Source: Microbacterium sp. Root61 (GTDB taxonomy: Bacteria; Actinomycetota; Actinomycetes; Actinomycetales; Microbacteriaceae). From it: a stretch of DNA of 64,000 nt. Shown one piece after another: positions 9,143-17,868 of this stretch (position 1 is the first letter of the stretch; each line of letters starts with the position of its first letter). The notes beneath the pieces are model-generated. The model saw only the letters and a program-made list of their open reading frames with translations. It did no database searches and was not told the origin of the DNA. The DNA is taken from contig NZ_LMGU01000001.1 in the NCBI RefSeq assembly GCF_001427525.1, positions 3,107,713 to 3,171,712 of the forward strand. Reading direction: 5' to 3'. Made by a program: the position numbers and the translations under genes.

Positions 9143-9538
9143 ATGAGGGGCAAAGCAGGACTCGTCATCGGCCTCGGAGTCGGCTACGTGCTCGGTACTC
9201 GTGCCGGTCGCGAACGCTACGAGCAGATCAAGACGCAGTGGCTCAAGGTGTGGAACCTCGATCCCGTGCAGGCGCAGGTCAGCAAGGTCAAGGACTTCGC
9301 CAAGACCAGCGCCATGGCGCTGCCGAACGCGCTGTGGGACGGTGCCGTCAAGGTCACCAAGGCGGCCACGTCCTCGCGCGGCACCGCGGGCCAGAAGCTG
9401 GACGCCGCGATCGACGCCGGCAAGGACTCGATCGACGAGGTCGCGAACGCGGCAGACACCACTGTGTCGGCCGTCAAGAAGGCTGCGGACAAGGCGATCG
9501 ACGACATCGCCGACACCGCCGGCCGCAACGGGGCCTGA
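9143..9538 (+). CDS. YtxH-like small envelope/stress protein
   Basis: A 131-residue protein with a glycine-rich N-terminal hydrophobic segment (GKAGLVIGLGVGYVLGTRAG) followed by RERYEQI, the hallmark of YtxH-like proteins in actinobacteria. The rest is a long Ala/Lys/Asp-rich amphipathic helix, probably coiled coil. A good GAGGAG ribosome site precedes the ATG. It starts a run of three small genes (YtxH-like, holin-X-like, DUF3618) inserted in the heme operon. Function unknown; membrane stress or envelope organisation is the usual guess. Confidence 0.75.
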   Translation: MRGKAGLVIGLGVGYVLGTRAGRERYEQIKTQWLKVWNLDPVQAQVSKVKDFAKTSAMALPNALWDGAVKVTKAATSSRGTAGQKLDAAIDAGKDSIDEVANAADTTVSAVKKAADKAIDDIADTAGRNGA

Positions 9539-9539
9539 C

Positions 9540-9947
9540 GTGTCCAGCCCCCGTGGCTTCCGCGATCGCGCGGATGACAGCCTGTTCACTCTGATCGGCG
9601 AAGTCCCCGAGCTCGTCCGCAACCTCGTCATCGCCGAGGTCAACTCGGCCAAGGCCTGGGTTCGTCGCACCGCCAAGGACGCCGGAGTCGGCGCGGGTTG
9701 GATCGTCGGCGCGCTGTTCGTGCTGTTCTGGACGGTCCCGGCGCTCGGCACCTTCGTCATCGCCGGTCTGTCCTCGTGGTGGCCGGTGTGGCTGTCGGCG
9801 CTGGTCGTGTTCCTCTTCATGCTCGTGCTCACAGCCGTCCTCGCCCTTCTCGGCGTCATGCGGTTCCGCAAGGTAGCGAAGGACGAGAACCCCGCCCAAT
9901 CCATCGCCCGAGACGTGAAGGAGGTGCGCGATGAGCTTGAGCTCTAG
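9540..9947 (+). CDS. Actinobacterial holin-X-like membrane protein
   Basis: A 135-residue protein: a charged N-terminal helix with LIGEVPELVRNLVIAEVNSAK, then two strong membrane helices (about 55-80 and 85-110) and a charged tail. This matches the family often labelled phage holin 3_6 / Actinobacterial Holin-X, which is chromosomal and not a lysis gene here. GTG start at 9540 is 1 bp after the YtxH-like stop, and the 3' end overlaps the DUF3618 gene by 17 bp, so the three genes are coupled. Physiological role unknown. Confidence 0.75.
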   Translation: MSSPRGFRDRADDSLFTLIGEVPELVRNLVIAEVNSAKAWVRRTAKDAGVGAGWIVGALFVLFWTVPALGTFVIAGLSSWWPVWLSALVVFLFMLVLTAVLALLGVMRFRKVAKDENPAQSIARDVKEVRDELEL

Positions 9948-10215
9948 CTCGCCCGTACCCGTGCCGCGCACCGCCGTCCCCCTCGGGATCACCGACCCCG
10001 TCGAGAAGGCTCGTGCCGAGCTGAAGGCGACCCTCGCCGCCATCGAGGTCAAGGGGAACCTCCCCCGGCGCGTGGCCAACTCCACCGAGCGCAACGTCGC
10101 CAAGGCGCGTGCGTTCTCGCGACAGAGCCCCGCGGCTGCCGCGGCTGCCGTGGTCGTCGGTGCTGCCGCGATCGGACTCCTGGTGTGGGGAGCGGTGCGC
10201 GCCTACACGCGCTGA
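9931..10215 (+). CDS. DUF3618 family membrane protein
   Basis: A 94-residue protein containing the DUF3618 core EKARAELKATLAAIEVKGN followed by a linker and one C-terminal membrane helix (AAAAAAVVVGAAAIGLLVWG). The ATG overlaps the upstream gene by 17 bp and an AAGGAG-like site lies inside that gene. DUF3618 genes commonly sit beside holin-X and YtxH-like genes in actinobacteria, as here. Function not established; the set may form one small membrane complex. Confidence 0.75.
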   Translation: MSLSSSSPVPVPRTAVPLGITDPVEKARAELKATLAAIEVKGNLPRRVANSTERNVAKARAFSRQSPAAAAAAVVVGAAAIGLLVWGAVRAYTR

Positions 10216-10272
10216 TCGGGCCGCCGTCCGGGTCCGTTTGCCGCCTGCGCGCCGCAGGGGGAGACTGGAGAC

Positions 10273-10950
10273 ATGGCTCCCGATACCGACCCTGCTCCCG
10301 CCGCGTTCACTCTGTGGGCGGTGCTGCGCCGCGATCCGCAGCATCCCGTCACCGAACCGGACGAGACCGAGCTCGCTTCGATCACGGCACTGATCGAAGA
10401 AGGCGGCGTCACCGTGCGCGGCTTCTACGACGTGAGCGGTCTGCGGGCGGATGCGGATCTCATGATCTGGCTGCACGGTCCGAACCCCGACGAGCTGCAG
10501 CGCGACCTGCGCCGGCTCCGTCGCACCGAACTGCTGCGGCACCTGCTGCCGGTGTGGAACGCGATGGGCGTGCACCGCGACGCCGAGTTCAATCGCGCGC
10601 ACGTCCCCGGCTTCCTGCGCGGGGTTCCGGCGCGGGAGTGGCTGTGCGTCTACCCGTTCGTGCGCAGCTACGAGTGGTACCTCCTTCCCGAGGAGGACCG
10701 CCGCCGCATGCTCGCCGAGCACGGCCGCCGCGGCGCCGCGTTCGAGACCGTCACCGCCAACACGGTGGCATCGTTCGCGCTCGGCGACTACGAGTGGATC
10801 CTTCCGCTGGAAGCCGATGACCTCGGCGACCTCGTAGACCTGATGCGCGACCTGCGTTACACCGACGCGCGCCGCCACGTGCGCGAGGAGGTCCCGTTCT
10901 ACACCGGCCGCCGCCTCGAGCTGCACGAGATCCCCGAGGTGCTCCAGTGA
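10273..10950 (+). CDS. chdC: Coproheme decarboxylase (HemQ)
   Basis: Catalyses the last step of the coproporphyrin-dependent pathway: peroxide-driven decarboxylation of Fe-coproporphyrin III to heme b. The 225-residue chlorite-dismutase-fold protein has YPFVRSYEWYLLPEEDRRRML with the expected catalytic tyrosine near Y136, and LAEHGRRG with a candidate proximal haem histidine near H150. A GGAGAC ribosome site precedes the ATG. Presence with hemY, and absence of hemN/hemF-type genes nearby, supports the monoderm route to heme. Confidence 0.93.
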   Translation: MAPDTDPAPAAFTLWAVLRRDPQHPVTEPDETELASITALIEEGGVTVRGFYDVSGLRADADLMIWLHGPNPDELQRDLRRLRRTELLRHLLPVWNAMGVHRDAEFNRAHVPGFLRGVPAREWLCVYPFVRSYEWYLLPEEDRRRMLAEHGRRGAAFETVTANTVASFALGDYEWILPLEADDLGDLVDLMRDLRYTDARRHVREEVPFYTGRRLELHEIPEVLQ

Positions 10951-10987
10951 CGACCTCGCGACGGGACTCCCGGCCCCCGGTGCGGCG

Positions 10988-11986
10988 ATGACGAGCGCGC
11001 TCCGCCTGGGCACGCGTCGCAGCGCGTTGGCAATGGCGCAGTCCGGCCATGTCGCGGATGCTCTGGCTGCGGCATCCGGACGTCCTGTCGAGCTCGTCCC
11101 GATCGTCTCCGAGGGCGACGTGTCGCGTGCCTCCCTCGCCTCGCTCGGCGGCACCGGCGTGTTCGCGACGCGGCTGCGGGAGGCGCTGCTGGCGGGGGAG
11201 TGCGACCTGCTGGTGCACTCGCTCAAGGACCTGCCCACGGCGCAGCCGCCCGGACTGGTGATCGCCGCGACCCCGACTCGTGAGGACGCCCGCGACGTGC
11301 TCGTCACGCGCGACGGGACGCCGATCGATGCTCTGCCGGAGGGTGCCCTCGTCGGCACCGGCTCTCCGCGCCGGGCGGCACAGCTGCGCCGCCGCAACCC
11401 GCGGGTCGTCGTGCAGGATCTGCGCGGCAACGTCGACTCGCGGCTGGGGCGCGTGCGGGACGGCGAGCTGGATGCCGTCATCCTCGCGGCCGCCGGACTC
11501 GCGCGGCTCGGCGTCGCCCACGACGACTTGCGGTTCGAGTCGCTGGAGCTGGCGGCCTGGCCGACCGCGCCGGGACAGGGCGCGCTGGCGGTGGAGATCC
11601 GCGAGGATGCCCCGGCCGAGCTCGCCGCAGCCGTCGCCCTGCTGGACGACGAGCCGACCCGGGTGGCGATCACGGCCGAGCGCACGGTCCTGACGGTCCT
11701 GGAGGCCGGATGCCATGCACCGGTCGGCGCCCACGCAGAGGTGATCGGAGAGGAACTTCACCTGCAGGCGGTCGTCTACACCCTGGACGGTCTGCACCGC
11801 ATCGCAGCGGACAGGACGTTCGCTCTCGGCCCGGGGTATGCTCGGGAACCAGGCAGCAGCAATGGCGCGAATGCTGCCGATGGCGCGAACCCGATCGCGC
11901 GTGCTGCGCGCGCCGGGTCCGATGTCGCCCGTCGGCTGCTCGAACGTGGGGCGGCCGACATCGTGCCACGAGAGTCGACCCCATGA
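10988..11986 (+). CDS. hemC: Porphobilinogen deaminase (hydroxymethylbilane synthase)
   Basis: Polymerises four porphobilinogen units into hydroxymethylbilane. Conserved blocks: LGTRRSALAMAQS at the N-terminus, the catalytic Asp in HSLKDLPT, GTGSPRRAAQLRRRNP, DLRGNVDSRL, and the dipyrromethane-attachment Cys in EAGCHAPVGAHAEV (Cys242). It has 332 residues. A low-complexity SNGANAADGAN insertion lies before the last helix and looks like a recent small expansion. Its stop overlaps the hemD ATG. Confidence 0.95.
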   Translation: MTSALRLGTRRSALAMAQSGHVADALAAASGRPVELVPIVSEGDVSRASLASLGGTGVFATRLREALLAGECDLLVHSLKDLPTAQPPGLVIAATPTREDARDVLVTRDGTPIDALPEGALVGTGSPRRAAQLRRRNPRVVVQDLRGNVDSRLGRVRDGELDAVILAAAGLARLGVAHDDLRFESLELAAWPTAPGQGALAVEIREDAPAELAAAVALLDDEPTRVAITAERTVLTVLEAGCHAPVGAHAEVIGEELHLQAVVYTLDGLHRIAADRTFALGPGYAREPGSSNGANAADGANPIARAARAGSDVARRLLERGAADIVPRESTP

Positions 11987-12783
11987 ACACAGCACCCCAC
12001 AACGCAGTACCCAAGCCCCTCGCCGGCTGGCGCGTCCTCGTGCCACGCGGTGGACCATGGGGCGACGGTGTCGCGGCCACGCTGCGCTCGCAAGGAGCCG
12101 TGCCGGTCGTGGCCCCGCTCATCAACTTCGCGCCGACGAACGATCAGGCCTCCCTCGAGCAGGCACTCGCCGACCTCGCGGCCGGCGCGTTCCAGTGGCT
12201 CACCGTGACCAGCGCGACCACCGCCGACGTGCTCTACGCGTATCGCGCGGTGGTGCCGCCGACGACCCGTGTCGCCGCCGTGGGCGAGACGACCGCCGCC
12301 GCGCTGCAGTCGATGGGCTACCGCGTCGACCTCATCCCCGAGCGCGACAACTCCGCGGCCGGCATGGCCGAGCAGCTGATCGCCCTCGAACCGGAGCCCC
12401 GCGACATCCTGACCCTGCGCAGTGAGATCGCCAAGCCGGTGCTGACGCGCATGATGATCGACGCCGGCCATCGGGTGCGCAGCGTCGTCGCGTACCGGAC
12501 GGTGGGGGTGCCGGTCACCGAGAAGATCGCGCACGACGTGAACTCGGGGCGCATCAACGCCATCCTGGTGACGAGCGGATCCGTCGCCGAGCAGGTGCAC
12601 GAGCAGTTCCCCGACATCCCGGAATCCACCGTGATCGCTGCGATCGGACCCCGCACCGCCAAGGATGCGCGCCGTGCGGGTCTCAGCGTGGACGTCGTCG
12701 CCGAGCGACAGACCGTGGACGCGCTCATCCACGCGGTCTCGAGCTTCTCGCTGCCGCACGCGTCGGACGAGTTCTCGGTCTGA
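11983..12783 (+). CDS. hemD: Uroporphyrinogen III synthase
   Basis: Cyclises hydroxymethylbilane with inversion of ring D. The 266-residue sequence is weakly conserved, as expected for HemD, but retains [10 protein letters not shown] at the N-terminus, [11 protein letters not shown] and [17 protein letters not shown] in the two domains, and [21 protein letters not shown] near the end. ATG overlaps hemC (ATGA). Position between hemC and hemB supports the assignment. Confidence 0.9.
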   Translation: MNTAPHNAVPKPLAGWRVLVPRGGPWGDGVAATLRSQGAVPVVAPLINFAPTNDQASLEQALADLAAGAFQWLTVTSATTADVLYAYRAVVPPTTRVAAVGETTAAALQSMGYRVDLIPERDNSAAGMAEQLIALEPEPRDILTLRSEIAKPVLTRMMIDAGHRVRSVVAYRTVGVPVTEKIAHDVNSGRINAILVTSGSVAEQVHEQFPDIPESTVIAAIGPRTAKDARRAGLSVDVVAERQTVDALIHAVSSFSLPHASDEFSV

Positions 12784-12791
12784 GGTCCACG

Positions 12792-13769
12792 GTGAGCTTC
12801 CCGACCCATCGACCGCGGCGCCTGCGGCAGAGTCCCGCCGTGCGTCGCCTCGTCCGAGAGACGCGCCTGGATCCGGCGCAGCTGATCCTTCCCGCGTTCG
12901 TGCGGGAGGGCATCGCCGAGCCCGTCGAGATCTCCTCGATGCCCGGCGTCCAGCAGCACACCCTCGATTCGCTGCGTCGATCGGCGACGGATGCCGCGGC
13001 CGCCGGCATCGGCGGCATCATGCTGTTCGGCGTGCCCGCCGTGCGCGATGCGCGCGGGTCGGGCGCGGACGATCCCCGCGGCATCCTGAACGTCGCGACG
13101 GAGGCGCTCGTCGCCGAGGTGGGCGACGCGCTCGTCGTGCAGACCGACCTGTGTCTGGACGAATTCACCGACCACGGACACTGCGGAGTGCTCGCCGCGG
13201 ACGGCAGCGTCGACAACGACGCGACCCTGGAGCGGTACGCCGCGATGGGGCTCGCGCAGGCGCGCGCGGGGTCGCCGATGCTCGGGCTCTCCGGAATGAT
13301 GGACGGGCAGGTCGCGCATGTGCGCGCCGCGCTCGACGCCGAGGGCTTCACCGACACCCTGCTGCTGGCGTATTCGGCGAAGTACGCAGGCGCCTTCTAC
13401 GGACCGTTCCGCGAGGCCGTCGACTCTCAGCTGCAGGGCGATCGCCGCACCTATCAGCTCGACCCGGCCAATGCGCGCGAAGGCGTGCGGGAGGCCGTGC
13501 TCGATGTCGAGGAGGGCGCCGACGTCGTGATGGTCAAGCCCGCTCTGCCGTATCTCGACGTGCTCGCCGAGGTCCGCGCGACCGTGGATGTGCCCGTCTG
13601 GGCGTACCAGGTGTCGGGTGAGTTCGCGATGATCGAGGCCGCGGCCGCCAACGGCTGGATCGATCGTCGCGGCGCCGTGCTCGAGTCGCTCCTGTCCATC
13701 CGCCGTGCCGGCGCCGACGCGGTGCTGACCTACTTCGCACTCGAGGCTGCCGCCTGGCTCCGCGAGTAG
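12792..13769 (+). CDS. hemB: Delta-aminolevulinic acid dehydratase (porphobilinogen synthase)
   Basis: Condenses two aminolevulinate molecules into porphobilinogen. It has 325 residues with both Schiff-base lysine blocks ([17 protein letters not shown] and [12 protein letters not shown]). The metal site reads [14 protein letters not shown]: two of the three cysteines of the classical zinc site remain (C121 and C131) and the middle one is Asp, a hybrid state. Starts with GTG 9 bp after hemD. Confidence 0.95.
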   Translation: MSFPTHRPRRLRQSPAVRRLVRETRLDPAQLILPAFVREGIAEPVEISSMPGVQQHTLDSLRRSATDAAAAGIGGIMLFGVPAVRDARGSGADDPRGILNVATEALVAEVGDALVVQTDLCLDEFTDHGHCGVLAADGSVDNDATLERYAAMGLAQARAGSPMLGLSGMMDGQVAHVRAALDAEGFTDTLLLAYSAKYAGAFYGPFREAVDSQLQGDRRTYQLDPANAREGVREAVLDVEEGADVVMVKPALPYLDVLAEVRATVDVPVWAYQVSGEFAMIEAAAANGWIDRRGAVLESLLSIRRAGADAVLTYFALEAAAWLRE

Positions 13770-13782
13770 CCCCACCCCGTTA

Positions 13783-13844
13783 CGCGAGCTCACAAGAACT
13801 GCTCGCTCAGACGGGGCTCAGCGAGCCATTTCTGTGAGCTCGCG
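13783..13844. repeat. Composite inverted repeat between hemB and hemL
   Basis: A perfect 12-bp dyad CGCGAGCTCACA / TGTGAGCTCGCG (13783-13794 and 13833-13844) encloses a second 7-bp dyad GCTCGCT / AGCGAGC (13801-13807 and 13820-13826). It occupies almost the whole gap and ends about 12 bp before the hemL ribosome site. It could be a partial terminator, an RNA-stability hairpin or an operator. Confidence 0.6.
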
Positions 13845-13867
13845 AAAACGATGTGCAGAGGAAACGC

Positions 13868-15193
13868 ATGACTGACCGCAATGATGAGCTGTTCGCCCGC
13901 GCCCGGGCCATCACCCCGGGCGGGGTCAACTCGCCCGTGCGCGCCTACGGTTCGGTCGGCGGCACGCCGCGGTTCGTCGCATCCGCGCGGGGTCCGTACA
14001 TCACGGATGCCGCGGGGCGCGAGTACGTCGACCTCGTCGCGTCGTGGGGTCCGGCGCTGCTCGGGCACGCGCAGCCGGAGGTCGTGGCGGCCGTGCAGGC
14101 CGCGGCATCCCGCGGTCTCTCCTTCGGGGCCCCGACCGGCGCCGAGGTCGAGCTCGCCGACCTGATCGCGGACCGAGTCGCCGTCGGCGACCAGCGTCCG
14201 GTCGAGCGGGTGCGACTCGTCTCGACCGGCACCGAGGCGACGATGACCGCGATCCGCCTCGCCCGCGGCTACACCGGCCGCGACCTGCTCGTGAAGTTCG
14301 CCGGGCACTACCACGGTCACTCCGACGGGCTGCTGGCTGCGGCCGGCTCCGGTGTCGCGACCCTCGCCCTGCCCGGTTCGGCAGGGGTGCCCGCACCGAT
14401 CGCCGCGCAGACGCTCGTCGTGCCCTACAACGACCTTGACGCCCTGCGCGAGGTGTTCGCGGTGCACGGCGACCGCATCGCCGCGATCATCGTCGAGGCC
14501 GCCGCCGCCAACATGGGCGTGGTCGCGCCCCTCCCCGGATTCAACGCCGCACTCGCCGACCTGGCGCACGCGCACGGCGCTCTCCTCATCCTCGACGAGG
14601 TGCTCACCGGGTTCCGCGTGCACCCTGCCGGCTTCTGGGGGCTGCAGCAGTCGCAGGGCGAGACGTACACACCCGACCTGTTCACGTTCGGCAAGGTCGT
14701 CGGCGGAGGGATGCCGCTGGCGGCCCTCGGCGGTCGTGCCGAGGTCATGGAACAGCTGGCACCGACCGGTCCGGTGTACCAGGCAGGCACACTGTCGGGC
14801 AATCCGCTCTCGGTCGCGGCCGGCATCGCCACGCTGCAGCTCGCAACACCCGAGGTGTATGCGCGAGTGGATGCTGCGGCATCCGTCGTCGCATCCGCGC
14901 TGTCGTCGGCCCTGACCAAGGCGGGCGTCGTGCACGCGGTGCCCCGCGCGGGCTCGCTGTTCGGCGTGGTGTTCGCCGCGGACGCGCCGCGCTCGTACGC
15001 GGAGGCGCTCGCGCAGGAGTCGTTCCGCTACGCCCCCTTCTTCCACGCGATGCTCGACGCCGGGGTGTCGCTGCCGCCGAGCGTGTTCGAGGCGTGGTTC
15101 CTCACCGCCGCCCACGACGAGGATGCCCTCGCCCGCGTGGTCGCCGCCCTCCCCGCAGCCGCCCGCGCCGCGGCTGCTGCCTCGGCGGCCTGA
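13868..15193 (+). CDS. hemL: Glutamate-1-semialdehyde 2,1-aminomutase
   Basis: PLP enzyme converting glutamate-1-semialdehyde to 5-aminolevulinate. The 441-residue protein has NSPVRAYG near the N-terminus, the PLP-contact region [33 protein letters not shown], and the Schiff-base lysine in [12 protein letters not shown] (Lys276). ATG 13868 is chosen because AGAGGAA lies just upstream. It closes the heme operon, so hemA (divergent) and hemL, which act in sequence, flank it. Confidence 0.95.
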   Translation: MTDRNDELFARARAITPGGVNSPVRAYGSVGGTPRFVASARGPYITDAAGREYVDLVASWGPALLGHAQPEVVAAVQAAASRGLSFGAPTGAEVELADLIADRVAVGDQRPVERVRLVSTGTEATMTAIRLARGYTGRDLLVKFAGHYHGHSDGLLAAAGSGVATLALPGSAGVPAPIAAQTLVVPYNDLDALREVFAVHGDRIAAIIVEAAAANMGVVAPLPGFNAALADLAHAHGALLILDEVLTGFRVHPAGFWGLQQSQGETYTPDLFTFGKVVGGGMPLAALGGRAEVMEQLAPTGPVYQAGTLSGNPLSVAAGIATLQLATPEVYARVDAAASVVASALSSALTKAGVVHAVPRAGSLFGVVFAADAPRSYAEALAQESFRYAPFFHAMLDAGVSLPPSVFEAWFLTAAHDEDALARVVAALPAAARAAAAASAA

Positions 15194-15316
15194 CGCCCTT
15201 CTCCCGCGCGGGACCCTTTGCCGCACCGCGCGGCGCGCTCGCACGCGCCCCCGCCGTCGCGTGCGGGGCAGGTTTCACGAAGAGGCCCCGGGACCGACCC
15301 ACCCCTGCGGCGCAAC

Positions 15317-15322
15317 TAGCCT
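15317..15322 (+). promoter_or_regulatory. Promoter -10 box of cofD
   Basis: TAGCCT ends 6 nt before the cofD ATG, predicting a transcript that begins at or next to the start codon. The preceding gap from hemL holds no gene and no strong hairpin. Confidence 0.5.
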
Positions 15323-15328
15323 GGAGGC

Positions 15329-16300
15329 ATGACTGAATCCCCCCGCATCGTGGTGCTGGCCGGAGGCGTGGGCGGGTCCAAGTTCACGCTCGGCGTGCGC
15401 GAGGCGCTCGTCCGGCGCGGCGCACCCGAGGCCACCGTCGTGGTCAACACCGGCGACGACCTCTGGCTGAGCGGGGTCCGACTCCAGCCCGACATCGACT
15501 CGATCGTCTACGCCCTGGCCGGCGTCAACGACGTCGTCCGCGGCTGGGGTCGCGCGGGAGACACCGAGCGCGTCAACCACGAGCTGCAGGCGTGGGGCGC
15601 GGGCTGGCCGTGGTTCACGCTCGGCGACCTCGATCTCGGCACGCACCTCGCCCGCACGGGGTGGCTCCGCGACGGACTGACGCCCACGCAGGTGCTTGAG
15701 CGGATGTCGCGGCGCTGGCCCCTCGGCGCCCACCTGCTGCCCATGACCGATGCGGAGGTCGACACGATCGTGCACGTCCGCGACGGTGCGGCGATGCACT
15801 TCCAGGAGTGGTGGACGCGGCACCGTGCGACCCTCGAGCCGACCGCCTTCGAGAACCCCGGCATCGCCGCCGCCCAGCCCGCGCCCGGCGTCGTCGAGGC
15901 CATCGCCGCCGCCGACGTCGTGCTGCTCGCTCCGTCGAACCCCGTCGTCTCGATCGGGCCGATCCTCGCCGTGCCCGGCATCCGGGAAGCCCTCGCGACC
16001 ACGAGCGCGACCGTCGTCGGCGTCTCACCGATCATCGGCGGCCGGGTCGTGCGTGGCATGGCCGACGTCTGCCTGACCGCGATCGGCGTGGAAACCTCGG
16101 CCGCCGCCGTCGCCGGTCACTACGGCGCGCGCCGCGACGGCGGGCTGCTCGACGCCTGGCTCCTCGCCGAGGAGGACGCGGCGCTCGCCCCCGCGGTCGA
16201 AGGACGCGGCATCCGCTCGGTCGTCTGCCCTCTCTGGATGACGGATGCTGCGGCCACCGCGGCGATCGTCGAACACGCGCTCGCCGCGGCCGACGCATAG
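15329..16300 (+). CDS. cofD: 2-phospho-L-lactate transferase (FbiA/CofD)
   Basis: Transfers the phospholactyl (or phosphoenolpyruvyl) group from the GDP-activated donor to Fo, giving F420-0. The 323-residue protein starts with the family's VVLAGGVGGSKFTLGVREAL, followed by VNTGDDLWLSGVRLQPDIDSIVY, WFTLGDLDLGTHLARTGWL and PSNPVVSIGPIL. Its partner CofC, which makes the activated donor, lies about 1.5 kb away on the opposite strand together with FbiC and an F420-dependent dehydrogenase. The gene ends overlapping the GTG of the next gene. Confidence 0.93.
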   Translation: MTESPRIVVLAGGVGGSKFTLGVREALVRRGAPEATVVVNTGDDLWLSGVRLQPDIDSIVYALAGVNDVVRGWGRAGDTERVNHELQAWGAGWPWFTLGDLDLGTHLARTGWLRDGLTPTQVLERMSRRWPLGAHLLPMTDAEVDTIVHVRDGAAMHFQEWWTRHRATLEPTAFENPGIAAAQPAPGVVEAIAAADVVLLAPSNPVVSIGPILAVPGIREALATTSATVVGVSPIIGGRVVRGMADVCLTAIGVETSAAAVAGHYGARRDGGLLDAWLLAEEDAALAPAVEGRGIRSVVCPLWMTDAAATAAIVEHALAAADA

Positions 16301-17040
16301 TGCCCGATCTCTCGACCTTCGCGTGGGTGCTGCTGGCCTTCGCCGCATTCGTCGTCGGCATCTCCAAGACGGGGCTGCCCGGCGGGAACACGATCGCGGT
16401 CGCGATCTTCGCGGCGATCCTGCCGGCGAAGGAGTCGACCGGCACCCTGCTCCTCCTCCTGCTCGTCGCGGACGTGTTCGCCGTCGTCTCCTACCGGCGC
16501 CACACCAACTGGCCCGCGCTGCTGCGCCTCGCTCCGGCGGTCATCGTCGGGCTCGCGCTCGGTGTCGCCTTCCTGGCGGTCGCCGACGACGCCTGGGTGA
16601 AGCGCTTCATCGGCGTCATCCTGATCGCGGTGATCGCGATCACGCTGTTCCGGCGCCGGGTGCAGAGCCAGGTCGCCGACGCCGGTCCGCACCGCATCGC
16701 TGCGGTCACCTACGGCACGCTGGGCGGATTCACGACGATGGTGGCAAATGCGGCCGGTCCGGTGATGTCGATGTACTTCCTGGCGTCGCGCTTCTCCGTG
16801 AAGGAGTTCCTCGGCACGGCCGCATGGTTCTACGCCCTCGTGAATCTGACCAAGCTGCCGTTCTCCATCGGACTCGGTCTCGTCACGGCACCGGGGGTGC
16901 TCCTGGACCTGGTGCTCATCCCCGCGGTCGTCGTCGGTGCGCTGCTCGGGCGCCGACTCGCGGATCGGATGAAGCAGCAGGTCTTCGAGCGCCTCGTCAT
17001 CGCACTCACGATCATCGGTGCGGTGTACCTGCTGCTCTGA
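16300..17040 (+). CDS. TSUP family (TauE/SafE) permease
   Basis: A 246-residue integral membrane protein with about eight hydrophobic helices and the two half-repeats typical of TSUP transporters (GISKTGLPGGNTIAVAI in the first, GGFTTMVANAAGPVMSMYFL in the second). These families move sulfite, organosulfonates, sulfoacetate or similar anions. GTG shares one base with the cofD stop codon TAG, so it is translationally linked to an F420 gene; a functional tie is not obvious. Confidence 0.85.
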   Translation: MPDLSTFAWVLLAFAAFVVGISKTGLPGGNTIAVAIFAAILPAKESTGTLLLLLLVADVFAVVSYRRHTNWPALLRLAPAVIVGLALGVAFLAVADDAWVKRFIGVILIAVIAITLFRRRVQSQVADAGPHRIAAVTYGTLGGFTTMVANAAGPVMSMYFLASRFSVKEFLGTAAWFYALVNLTKLPFSIGLGLVTAPGVLLDLVLIPAVVVGALLGRRLADRMKQQVFERLVIALTIIGAVYLLL

Positions 17041-17042
17041 GA

Positions 17043-17092
17043 GATGACCGTTGTGAACGCAGGCTCGGCGTTCACAACTCTTCCAGGTCATC
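17043..17092. terminator. Hairpin terminator in convergent gap; remainder of gap empty
   Basis: GATGACC and GTTGTGAACGC pair with GCGTTCACAAC and GGTCATC to form an 11-bp perfect inner stem (loop of 7 nt) extended by a 7-bp outer stem. It lies directly after the TSUP stop. Bases 17093-17244, up to the cofC stop on the other strand, show no gene, repeat or promoter I can support. Confidence 0.65.
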
Positions 17093-17244
17093 GGTCAGCG
17101 GGGAGCGACGGCGCGGATTTCCGCGGCGGGCCCCTGTCAAGGCGCGCGGCGAAGAGGAGTTACGAACCGCGGTGCGCTGGTGGACTGGCGATAGGTCGCA
17201 CCGCACCGGCGCGCCGGCGATCTGGGGCGGTGCCGAGCGACGCC

Positions 17245-17868
17245 CTAGGCGAGCGCGCGTCCGCCAAGGAGCGCCGCGGTGCGCGGACCGACGCCCAGGG
17301 CCGCCGCGGCCGTCAGCTGGGCGACGGTGTCGACGTCGCGACGCAGGGTCGAGGCATCCGGGATCTCCAGCGCCACGCAGCCCCGCGCGAGGTGCTGCGC
17401 GAACGATTCCGCGCCGAAGGCCGTTTCCCAGGTGACCCCCGCTCGCGCGGTGACGAGCGTCGAGCCGGTGCCCTCGGCATCCGCGACGACGGCACGGTGG
17501 ACGGATGCCGCGGACTCCAGCGCGGCGGACAGATCACCCGGGCGCAGCGCGGGGAGGTCGCCCAGGAGCGCCGCCCGCGGCACGTCGACCCCGACCGAGG
17601 CCGCTCCCGTCGCGATCGCGGCGTTCAGCCCGCGCGTCGGGCCCTCGGGAACCACGCGCACCCCCGCCATCGCCTGAGCGGCTTCGGTCACGCCCGCGTC
17701 GTCCGTCACGACGACCACCGTGGCCACGGCGGCGGCCGCCTCGATGGTGTCGAGCGCGATCGCACGCGCGAGCGCTTCCCGGTCGACGCCGACTCCGGCC
17801 AGTCGGGACTTGCCGATCGCCGACGGTTTGACCGGGACGATCACGGTCCAGCCGTCGGGCCCGCTCAC
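17245..17868 (-). CDS. cofC: 2-phospho-L-lactate guanylyltransferase (CofC/FbiD)
   Basis: Activates phospholactate or phosphoenolpyruvate with GTP for CofD. The 207-residue nucleotidyltransferase has the motif VIVPVKPSAIGKSRLAG at the N-terminus, VVVVTDD, PEGPTRGLNAAI, LLGDLPAL and a metal/nucleotide region ADAEGTGSTLVTA. GTG overlaps the fgd stop (GTGA). It is the last gene of the minus-strand F420 operon and faces the cofD/TSUP pair. Confidence 0.92.
   Translation of the reverse strand: MSGPDGWTVIVPVKPSAIGKSRLAGVGVDREALARAIALDTIEAAAAVATVVVVTDDAGVTEAAQAMAGVRVVPEGPTRGLNAAIATGAASVGVDVPRAALLGDLPALRPGDLSAALESAASVHRAVVADAEGTGSTLVTARAGVTWETAFGAESFAQHLARGCVALEIPDASTLRRDVDTVAQLTAAAALGVGPRTAALLGGRALA

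Noticed and set aside
9540..9947. Prophage remnant suggested by a holin-like protein
   Set aside because: No other phage gene nearby; this family is a common chromosomal actinobacterial membrane protein beside YtxH-like and DUF3618 genes.
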